The notes under the pieces: generated by a model
Told to the model about the DNA's origin: nothing
Databases searched by the model: none
The model's input: the letters and a program-made list of their open reading frames with translations, nothing else
DNA from: Plasmodium relictum
Taxonomy: Eukaryota; Apicomplexa; Aconoidasida; Haemosporida; Plasmodiidae
NCBI RefSeq assembly: GCF_900005765.1
Contig: NC_041689.1
Coordinates: 1,674,001 to 1,738,000 of the forward strand
Direction of reading: 5' to 3'
DNA length: 64,000 bases
Program-made: the position numbers and the translations under genes
In this document: piece after piece, positions 1 to 9,600 of the stretch
Position numbering within the stretch: position 1 is the first letter of the stretch
Layout: each line of letters begins with the position of its first letter

Positions 1-1854
1 TGTTACTAGAATTGATCCTAAGTCTACTAAATAAACTTTGTTAGTCAGCTTGTTTTTAATTTTAACATACGGAATGTTATGTAATCCTAACATTATAGCT
101 AATAATTTAACGTTAACTGATTTACATTCATAAGGTTTAATTATTCCTACATCAATTAATGAATTGAAAGAAATAAGAGATGACTGCATTTTATTATTAA
201 TAATATTGTTATTATCTTGGATTTGAATTTCTAAATCAATATCTTCACGATGATTATTATAAAAAGAAAAAACAGCAATTAAAATGGAAGAATAATTTAT
301 TTCTTTAACAAAAGAAATTTCTAAATTAAATAAGTTTTGGGTTGGCATTTCTACCTCTATACAGTATTGAGACCAAATAAAGTTATTAGAACTATTATCA
401 ATACACCATTTTAAACATAAAGATATGATTGTTTTATCATTGTTAATATAAAAAGTTAAGATCTCATCATTGTTTTTATATTTCTCTATAATTTTAGGAT
501 TTTTTGTATTATTAATCTTCTCTTCACTATTTTTTCTTTCTACTGAATTTTTTTTTTTTAAATTATTAAAAGATAATAATTGAACAAAATTTACTATAGG
601 AAAAAAAAAGGAATACATATCCTCTGGATATAAAGAAAAAGGAAAGATATTACTATCAATATTAATTGATCTAGAAAATAATTCATATATTTCAATTTTA
701 TTATTTTTAGTAATATTTTCAATTTCCAAATAAAGATAATGATCAATTATTTTATATCTTATATTTAACGGTTTTACTACTATAATATTTTTATTTAAAA
801 TTAAACTTTTATTATTACTTTTTGAATTTCTCTTATACATAAATTCATCATATTTATTTAATGATTTGCAAATATTTTGTAAATTAACATTCAAAGGGAA
901 ATTGTATTCACTATCTTTATAATTTTTTTCATCATACATATTTAGAAAGAAGTTATTTTCTTCATCATCATTTGTATTAATCATTTTTTTTTTTTTTTCT
1001 TTTTCATATAAAACATTAGATGTAAAAGTAGAAGACCATTGTACATTATTTAATAGTAACGGTGGAGAATCAAATATGTTTTTTAAATCATTTGAATGTT
1101 TTTCATTTAAAAAAGTAAAATTTTTATTTTTCTCTTTTTTTGTATTTTCAAATAATTGTATTTTTAAATTCAATATTTTATTTATATATTTTTGAGATAT
1201 AGTTAGTGGTAATTCAATTAAGTAAATTAATCCCTCAATACAATAAGAAGAATTATTTAAAAAGAACATTTTTTCTATTTCTTTACTTAAATATTTATTG
1301 TTATCTAAATCAATTAAAACTTTATCATTTATTTCTTTATGAAGTAATTTTTTATCATTCTGAATTTTTTCTAAATTACACAACACATTATCATATTCCT
1401 TATCTCCTACATTATCACATGATATTTCATTATCAATTTCTTTTTTTGTTAAGTAATCTTCTGGTAAATTGCAAGTACTATGTTTTCTCTTTGCTATCAC
1501 TTTTTTATAAGTTCTTTTGAAATCATTCTCGAAATAGTTTTCTTGCAATAAATGAAATTTATTTGACAGTGCTGATATTTCCACATTATTTTCATTTACT
1601 AGTAATATATCAACATCTATGTGATAGTTTCTACTTTTTTCCAACCAATTTTTTATATTTTTTTTATTCAATGATTTCACATTTTTTTTAATTATAATTC
1701 CAATATACAGAATTTCTCCTAGTAATTCCTCTGATATTATATTATCACTTTTACTATTAATTTCCTTACAAAAAAATTGAAAAGCTTCCTCTATATTTTT
1801 ATAATTATTACTATTAGTTAAAATTAATTTTATTTTGGATTCATCAAAATGCAT
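1..1854 (-). CDS. TRAPPC13-like TRAPP complex subunit, 3' end cut by window edge
   Basis: The frame is open for about 618 codons from an ATG at 1854-1852 to the window edge, so only a short C-terminal tail should be missing. The last ~90 residues follow the end of TRAPPC13 (DUF974). A beta-sandwich strand pattern (LEISFVKEIN..., then NNHREDIDLEIQI) is followed by a G-x-x-x-P turn and LLAIMLGLHNIPYVKI, matching the family's closing 'LL...GLQ.I.G..L' pattern. Near residues 40-95, LLGEILYIGIIIKKN and a strand DILLVNENNVEISALS resemble the family's 'YLGETFSSYI' beta-sandwich opening. The middle is N/K-rich, parasite-type insertion. TRAPP complexes tether vesicles at the ER-Golgi and activate Rab GTPases. 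It is transcribed in tandem with mL41. The assignment rests on pattern matching by eye; another trafficking beta-sandwich protein is possible. Confidence 0.5.
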   Translation of the reverse strand, partial: MHFDESKIKLILTNSNNYKNIEEAFQFFCKEINSKSDNIISEELLGEILYIGIIIKKNVKSLNKKNIKNWLEKSRNYHIDVDILLVNENNVEISALSNKFHLLQENYFENDFKRTYKKVIAKRKHSTCNLPEDYLTKKEIDNEISCDNVGDKEYDNVLCNLEKIQNDKKLLHKEINDKVLIDLDNNKYLSKEIEKMFFLNNSSYCIEGLIYLIELPLTISQKYINKILNLKIQLFENTKKEKNKNFTFLNEKHSNDLKNIFDSPPLLLNNVQWSSTFTSNVLYEKEKKKKMINTNDDEENNFFLNMYDEKNYKDSEYNFPLNVNLQNICKSLNKYDEFMYKRNSKSNNKSLILNKNIIVVKPLNIRYKIIDHYLYLEIENITKNNKIEIYELFSRSINIDSNIFPFSLYPEDMYSFFFPIVNFVQLLSFNNLKKKNSVERKNSEEKINNTKNPKIIEKYKNNDEILTFYINNDKTIISLCLKWCIDNSSNNFIWSQYCIEVEMPTQNLFNLEISFVKEINYSSILIAVFSFYNNHREDIDLEIQIQDNNNIINNKMQSSLISFNSLIDVGIIKPYECKSVNVKLLAIMLGLHNIPYVKIKNKLTNKVYLVDLGSILVT

Positions 1855-2295
1855 TGTAATTTTGTAAAATATATTTGTAAAATATGTTTTGATATATATA
1901 TTAATGTTTCTTATTTTTAATTTTATAAAAATGTATTATTTTTTAAATTATAATAATGAATACCACATTTTATATAAATATATATCTTTCCTTTACATTC
2001 AATAAAAATTTTCGTGAAATTTTAAATAGTATATTTGAATAATAAATTTTACAATTTTTTTTTTTTCTTTTTCGTTTTCTATTTTTTTATAATGTTATAA
2101 CATTACACAGCATATAAATTATAATTTTTCAATAAGATATATTTCAGATTTTTCAAATTGCATATCAATAAAGAAATATAAATACGTGCACATTTACTTT
2201 TTATCCCATTTTTGTTATTTCAATATGAATACTTACTATATATATTTAAAAGATAAGGAAATTCAAAGAAAAAAATTGAAAATATATATATATAC
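1855..2295. other. Intergenic, upstream of TRAPPC13-like gene
   Basis: This is A+T-rich spacer between the mL41 stop and the TRAPPC13-like start, both on the minus strand. It holds one GTGCAC hexamer (2186-2191), the core recognised by some ApiAP2 factors such as AP2-I. It sits about 330 bp upstream of the downstream gene's ATG. No coding-like stretch is visible. Confidence 0.5.
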
Positions 2296-2825
2296 TTAAT
2301 TCATAATTTTTTTTTTGGGACCGAATTGTTTTTTCATAACAATTAATGGAGTTTTTTTTGATACATATGGCTTTAACTTTAAAAAAAAAAAAATATGTAT
2401 ATATATATATATGTATAACTTATTGAATGAAAATATACATAAAAATTAATTATTTGTTTAATTATGTATTATTTTATCGTTTATATAATTTTATTTTATT
2501 TTTTTTTTTTTTACTTCACAATTATTTAAATCAGGAACTCGAAAATTTGGTACAAGCATTTTATTAATAATAAAAAAACCTGATTAAAAAAATGTATATT
2601 CATATTATAAATTAATATAATGACAATTATAATTAAAAAATAAAACTTTTTATTATACTCAAGAAAAAAAATATTTTTCCTTTAATAACCTTTTTTTGTA
2701 TGTCTTCCTAAGCCAATAGCACCAAATCCTTTTTTAAAACCAACAGGGGCATATTTGGCAATGAGAGGGCCTTTTCCTTTACTTGGCCCCATTTTAGCTA
2801 ATTTGAAAAAATCTAACTTTAACAT
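2296..2825 (-). CDS. Mitochondrial large-subunit ribosomal protein mL41 (three short exons)
   Basis: Three exons in consistent phase: 2825-2690 (or from the inner ATG at 2792), 2579-2515 and 2376-2296. They give 93 residues, or 82 from the inner Met. Introns run GT (2689)...CAG (2580) and GT (2514)...AAG (2377). The product contains GFGAIGLGRHTKKG, then MLVPNFRVPDLNNCE, then LKPYVSKKTP. These are the conserved blocks of mL41 (MRPL41; yeast MRPL27): G-x-G-RHTK-x-G, the (M/V)VP-x-F-x-VPDL motif and LKPYVS. Both junctions fall exactly where family alignment requires. mL41 binds 23S-type rRNA in the mitochondrial large ribosomal subunit. Each exon is too short to stand out as an open frame, so the gene is easily missed. 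The start is uncertain: MGPSKGKG at 2792 is the family-like start, and MLKLDFFKLAK at 2825 could be a short targeting extension. Confidence 0.82.
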
Positions 2826-4482
2826 TCAAAAAAAATATTTTTTTTAATTTTTATGTTTTAGAATCTTTCAAGTGATACAATAACATAATATATATTTTCC
2901 TAAAAATGAATACGATATCATAAAAAATTATATTTTAAAATACCTAAAATAAAATGTATGAAACTATTTATTATTGCAAAAATTTTCTATATATTTAATA
3001 TATATATATTTTCCCTATAATTTAAACATTTATTATAGTAATTGATATTTTTAAAAAAAAAAAAAAAATTTTTTTTACAAGTATTTGCACATAAGCATAC
3101 AAAATATTTTGCAATGTTATAAAAAAAAATAATAAAGAAAATAAATATTTATACCATTATAAAAATATTTAAAAAAAAATTGTATATAAAAAAAATATAA
3201 TTAAAAAAATATGAACATATTAGTAATATTATTTAATGATAATATTATATATATATATAATTTGTATCATAATATTTTTTATGTTTTTCTCGGGCTAATT
3301 TAGTTGAATATATTTATTATATTTGAATATTTATTTAAATATTATTGTAGTATCCTTAAAAAAAATTAAACAATTTATAAAAATAGAAATCATATTGATG
3401 ATAATAACATAATTATGAGACTCTTATGATGTGAAAAATTAAAAAAAGCAGTTAATATAGAAAAATAAGAAAACAAAACATAAAAAATTTAAAGATAACT
3501 ATTGAAAAGTATAACTAAAAGATTAAATTTAAAGTGAACTGATTAAAAAAAAAACTATAGAATTTTAATTATATTCAAAAACAAAGATACATATAATATG
3601 TTTAAACTTTAATTCTTGACTAAAAAAAAAATTCTCTATAAAATTTAATAAAATTCTTTATTTTAAAAAAATGATAATAATTAATAGGATAAATAATACT
3701 TGAAAATATATAATTTTTAATTGTAAAAAATGTCAATTTTCTTTGTAATTTTTTTAAATTTAATGAATACATATGGAAGTAGAAAATGAAAAAAATGATC
3801 TTTTATGAGTAATTTATTTCTCATATTATTCATATAAATATATATGTATATATATCTTTATTTGTTAGTATAAAACCTTAAATGTTATTTTTATTTTTGG
3901 TTTAGTTCATTAAAATTAAAAATTAGGTGCCTCTTATTTATTTATAGATTTATTATCTTTTTGTATATATATATATAGAGAGAGTTTTGCATTTGAATTT
4001 TTTATATAATTTTTCTTCGATGATATTCTTTTAATGAAAATATAAATTTTTTTGTATCGCAAAGAAAAAAAAAATATTAAAAATAAGCGTTCTCATATCT
4101 TATTATGTTCTTTTTTATAACATTTTCATCTAATAAGATACATTAGAGAATATCAAAAGATTGTTATTTTCTAATAGTATTTATATTTATGTATAAGTTC
4201 TTTTATTTTTCTTTTACATAAAAAATAAGAATAAATTATTATTTTAAGTATATTGTATTTTTTTTTCTGGGATAAAAAAAATATACTTTATTTTTCTCTA
4301 AAGTAGTTATATATATATTAATAATAAGAATTTGTTTTTTACTTTTTTTCTTAAATTCTTTTTAATAATTATGAAAATGTTATATCTTTTAAATGCTAAA
4401 AATATTTTTTCATAAATAAATAATATAAAAAAAAACTATATAAGTATATTTTTTTTTTTTTTTCTTGTATTTTAATGCAATA

Positions 4483-4576
4483 TGTGTGCAAAAAATTATA
4501 TATTTAAATTTTTAAACTAGGTAAATTTCATGTGTGCAGAAAATTTACACATTTACGTATGAGAAGTACGTAAATG
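4483..4576. promoter_or_regulatory. Paired stem-loops with duplicated TGTGTGCA, upstream of SIP2
   Basis: There are two perfect inverted repeats side by side. GTAAATTT (4521-4528) pairs with AAATTTAC (4541-4548) across a 12-nt loop that contains TGTGTGCA. CATTTACGTA (4550-4559) pairs with TACGTAAATG (4567-4576) across a 7-nt loop, TGAGAAG. A second copy of TGTGTGCA lies at 4483-4490, 48 bp before the copy in the first loop. TGCA-centred words are typical ApiAP2 targets, and the SPE2 element bound by SIP2 contains GTGCA half sites. The element lies about 2.1 kb upstream of the SIP2 ATG, within a plausible promoter or leader. Function is inferred. Confidence 0.4.
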
Positions 4577-4591
4577 AAAACTTATTAAAAT

Positions 4592-4622
<31 letters not shown>

Positions 4623-4791
4623 CATATCATATTCATTTGAGATTTATTTGTATTATTTATGTTTTTATTGAAATAAATATTTTTTTTTTATTATATTTTA
4701 TCTTATTTTATTTATCTGAATTATTTTCTGTTTTTTATTATTTTTCTTTTTTTTTTATTCTGTTTTATGTTCCTTTAGGTATTTTTTTTTT

Positions 4792-4799
4792 TGCATGCA
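4792..4799. promoter_or_regulatory. TGCATGCA ApiAP2-type site
   Basis: This perfect 8-bp palindrome TGCATGCA sits in T-rich DNA 1.85 kb upstream of SIP2. The word is the known recognition sequence of the AP2-Sp/AP2-EXP class of ApiAP2 DNA-binding domains. A single site in A+T-rich DNA is suggestive only. Confidence 0.35.
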
Positions 4800-4844
4800 T
4801 ATAATTTATTATTTTAAATACAGATATTTAATTTTTTTTGTTTT

Positions 4845-4877
4845 TTTTTCTTTTTCTTTTTCTTTTTCTTTTTCTTT
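4845..4877 (+). repeat. (TTTTTC)n pyrimidine microsatellite
   Basis: About five tandem TTTTTC units form a strand-asymmetric pyrimidine tract upstream of SIP2. Similar tracts occur before the Bre1-like gene (46567-46615) and the BCS1 gene (around 54565-54587). Confidence 0.7.
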
Positions 4878-5204
4878 CACCTTTTTTTTTAATTTTAATT
4901 TTAATTTTTTTTTTTTCGTTCTGTTAAAATATTATAACATTATTTTTGTCCCTTAAGCGCAAGAAGCGAGAAATTTCTTTAAAAGTTTTTGTTTGTTCCT
5001 ATTTTTATTTCTAATTACATTTTTTTTTTTTTGTTTCATTAAAGTCTTATAACTGAAAAGGAATGAGAAAATTTTTTCTTATGCATTATTTTTTGTTCAT
5101 TGAAATATTTGTCTAATATAAATGTTAAAATATTTACTCAAAATATTTTTGTCTTTTCTTATTTTTTTTTTTTTTTAGAATTTTTTGGAATTTATCTTTG
5201 AATA

Positions 5205-5250
5205 TTTTGTATTATTTTATTTTGTATTATTTTATTTTGTATTATTTTAT
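5205..5250 (+). repeat. 15-bp tandem repeat, about three copies
   Basis: The unit TTTTGTATTATTTTA is repeated about three times without interruption in the T-rich leader of SIP2, then degenerates into TTTTA repeats. No function is apparent. Confidence 0.7.
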
Positions 5251-6650
5251 TTTATTTTATTTGTTATTTGTTATTTTTATTTATTTTTTTTTTTTGTTTT
5301 TTTTTTTTTGTTTTTTTTTTGCTTTTTTTTTGTAAATTTAGAATTTTAGGTATGAGTTAATTAGACATACAATTCATACCTCATTTTATACATATATATA
5401 TATATATATATATATTCATATATGTATATATTTTTAATAATTTGTTTATTTTTTATATGCTTTTTTTCTTTTTTTTTTTTTGTTTCTTTTTTTTAGTTTT
5501 TGTTATTTAATTTAATTTTTTTTTTTTAAATATTAAGCATATATAGGAGATTGTTAAATTATTTGATACAGGTTTTATATTAAGTTTTGTATATATATAT
5601 TTTTCAATAATTTTTTTTTTTGTGCCCTTTTTATTTTTTTTGTTAACATTATTTTTACTTTGTTTTGCTTTTTACAGTAGCTTTTTTAAACTTTTAAGTT
5701 TTGCTACAACTTTTTTAAGCATTATATTATTATATGCATTTATAAATCAATTTCCCTTGAATTTTGCAATATTAAAATGTGCTTAAGGAAAAAATTATAT
5801 TATTTTTTTTTTTGTTCTGTTAAAAAAATATTATTTGACTTAATAATTTTCTAGAAAAGAAAATATTTCTTTTCACAGATTAATATATATATTTTTTTTT
5901 TCTAAATCTTTTGTCTAATTTGTCAAAATATCCTTAAAGGCTAATTTATTTTATTTTTTTGAGTAGAATTAAGCTACTACAGCATTTACAAATTTAACTT
6001 ATATTTATACTTTTAAGTTAATGAAGTAATTTTATTTTGTTTTGTTTTAGTTTTGCTATATTTTTGTTACTTGTTATTTTTTTCTTTTTTTTTAACCTTA
6101 TGTAAATATAAAACACTATAGAATTTTTTCATTTGGCAAGTATACATTTTTAAACTTTTTACTATTTATAATAGTATTCCTTAATAATTTATATATATAT
6201 TCATATTTTTTCGTTATATTAAAATTTTAAATATAATATTTACTTTAAAATTTTTGTTTTATATATATATATATATATATTCTTTTGTTTTTGTTTTTGT
6301 TTTTGTATTTTTTTTTTTTTTTTTTTGTTTACAACACTTAATAATATTATGTTCAATTCTTAGCATCTGTAATATTTAGAAGTAAATGCATTTTGGTAAA
6401 GAAGTAATTTTCTTATTAAAAATTATTTTAAGTTTATTTATGAAAGAAAGGAAAAAATAAAATTTATAAAATATATATAAGAATTATTTTTTCTTTTATA
6501 TATATATATTAAAGAATAAAATCAAAGTGTAATATTTATTTTAGGCAAATTAAAATTAAATGCACCGTTTTTTTTTTTTTTTTTTCTTGCATATTATATG
6601 ATATAAATAAATGAGACATTTTAAGTATTTTATGTAATTTTTAAATATAA

Positions 6651-9600
6651 ATGCAAAATTACAATTTAGTTAAAAGTTCAACACAATTAATAGAAACACC
6701 TTTAATAGATGAAAATTCTAACAAAAATAATTTATCGGCAACATTAATCCTAGACGATAACTTAAAATGCTTAGAAGATAGTAATAATAATAATAATAAT
6801 AATATTAAAAAGGAAGAAAATAAAAATGAAGACATTTCAAAAGAAAGAAGTACATCTACCTTCACAATAGATGATAACAACTTAAAAAGTTCAGAGGAAA
6901 AAAATTTTGAGGAAATAGGAAAAGAAAATGGTTCATCAGAAGTTAAAATAAATAAAGAACCAGTAATTTTAATTGATAAAATTGAAAGATGTTTAGTAGT
7001 GGAATGGTATGAAAATGATATTAGAAGAGAGCAAAGAATATCGTATAAAAAATATGGGAATGATAAGGCAAAATTAAGAGCAAAAGAATTAATTGAAAAA
7101 TTGAAATCAGGAATAACTTTTGAACAACTATACCCAGACAAAGGACCACCTATAGTAAGAGTTTTTGAAAATATTGGTGTTTATAAAGTATCGTTAATAA
7201 GAGATAGGATTGAGAGAGAATGGAGAGTAGAATGGATAGATAACGGCGTTCCAATGAAAGCTAGATGGTCATGTAAAAAAGTTGGAAATGATGAAGCTCA
7301 AAAAAGAGCTGACAATTTTGCTCAAAGTATGATTAAAGGAGTATTTAACCCAATATTGTTACACAAAGCAACTGGAACTAGATTTTCAAGGTCAGATAGA
7401 ACTGTAGTGAAAATTAATGTATACATGAAAAAAAATGTAAAAAGAAAGAATAAAGGAAAAAGTAATAGATCAGAAAAAAATACAGCAAAAGATAAAGGAA
7501 TAAAAGATAATCTAAGAAAAAGCAAAGTTGACAATAATATTGCTGCTACTACTACTACGAACAGTAATAATAGTAATAACAATTATAATTATATTAATAT
7601 TAACAGCAATAATGTTGAAAGTGAACTAAATCAGAATTTGTCTAATAATCAATATAATATGAAAAACATGAATATCATTGCCAATAATAATATGAAGTTA
7701 TTAGATAGCAACGAGAGCTATCAACTAAATAGTTATGATATGAACGCAAAAGAGATTTTTGATAAAAAAGGAGACTATTCCAAATCTAAAAATATGAAGA
7801 TTCCTAAAACGAGGAATATTTACAAAAATGATAAAAGTATAATGACTAATAAAGGAAATAATAAAAGTACTGAAGATATAAATATGGATGCTTTCTTATA
7901 TAAAAATAAGTTTTCTAATAATAATGATAGAAAATGTGATATACCTAATATATTTAATGATAGTAATATACTGGATGACGATAACAATAAAATGGATTCT
8001 AAATTAAAAAATAGTTATTATATATCTACTGGAAATTACGATAATTTTGATAACAATAATATTGTTGATAATGAATATTCTTCTCATTATCCTTATCTAC
8101 ATAAAAATAATAATTCCTCAGAATATATAAATTACAATATTGAAAATAATTTACAAAATAATTTGCAATATAGGAGTGAAGAAAACTTTTGTGTTAATTA
8201 CATGAATCCTAGTGAATATGCAAAAAATAATATAAATAATGTTTCGAGTAATTTTAAAAATAAAAATTACTATGTATTTAACAGTAATTCTTCTTTAATT
8301 AATTATAATAGTTTAGATAATTCTAATGATTTAAAAAATAATAATTTTATTAATAATAATGAACTTCAAAAGAAAAGACTATATAAAGAAAATATCTCTA
8401 ATTTAAGCAAATATAAAAAAAGAGTAGTAGAAGAAAATACTATGAAAAATTTAAATGTTAAAAGAAATGGTAGAAAAAAGGAATATAAATATGAGAGAAA
8501 ATTAAGAAATATAAATAATAAAGGAGAAAAAAAAAATAGAAGGAGGACTAACAGAAGCACTAGAAATAATGACTCAATTAATGAGCCTTATAATTATTCT
8601 ATGTGTTATAAAATTAATGTAACAAAAAATAGGAAAGTACAAAAGAAAGAAGAAAATAATGTGATAAAAGATAAAATAAATAATAACTCAAGAATTGATA
8701 GAAGAAAAAAACATGATTTTTTTCTTAATGAAAACTATGAACTTAAAAAGGAAGTAGTGGATGACGATGAAGAGGATAATCAAGAAAATGATGAATGTGC
8801 AAAAGAAAAAAAAGACAAAAAAGAATCTCACTTAAGCATAACTGATGAAAATGTATATTCACATAATACATTAAACAAAAAAAATGCCTATGATTTTTAT
8901 AATCAAAGAAATGTAACTAGATCAGCTTATAGATTATATAAATCAAATAACGATAAAAATATAATGGAATATAACTATAATATGTATACACTGAATAATG
9001 ATAATAATACTATAGCAAATGGAATGTATTCTAATAATTTATCTAGTAATAATGCAAGTGATAATAGTAATATATATTATAAAAATGATTTAAATAATAT
9101 TGTATATGATAATATAAATGAAAAAAATGGATATTTAATGAATTTTAAGAATATAAAAGACAAAAATAAACTAATAAATAGTTATAATTTTGATGAAATA
9201 TATCATAAACCAGATAAATTTAATTTCAATTTTTTGCCAAATAACGCAGTTGAATTTGTTGAAAATCCTAGAGGGTACAGGGTAGCTTATGAGTATCAAT
9301 CACAAATTTTTTATGAATATTTTGAAGTTCCTTTAAATTCTCATAAAGAATTTGAAATTCAGCAAAAATATTTTGCAAATTTATTTTCTTTACATATATT
9401 AGCAGTTGGGTGGAATGCTAATAAAAATGTTAATACACAAAATTATATTCAAGACTTATCAAATTCTTTTCTTCAAAATAAAAGCATTTTTGATTTACCA
9501 TCATGTAGTGAGAAAGATGTATTAAACATTAAAACGGATGAGAAAAAGGAAGACATTAATTTTAATATATGTGAGATGAATTCATATTATCCTCAATACA

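Larger units (their letters stand above)
2826..6650. other. 3.8 kb divergent intergenic region (mL41 / SIP2 promoters and long leader)
   Basis: No protein-coding stretch is supportable here. The left part is generic A/T. The right ~2.5 kb is strikingly T-rich on the plus strand, with pyrimidine microsatellites, and probably holds the SIP2 promoter and a long 5' leader, as is usual for ApiAP2 genes. Local structure includes two neighbouring stem-loops (4521-4576), a TGCATGCA site (4792-4799), repeats at 4845-4877 and 5205-5250, and a stem built from GTAGC/GCTAC plus AAACTT/AAGTTT at 5677-5707. Confidence 0.6.

Noticed and set aside
1206-1520. Plus-strand open frame of 104 codons
   Set aside because: It is antisense to the TRAPPC13-like gene and encodes Y/L/F-rich nonsense typical of the complement of A-rich coding DNA.
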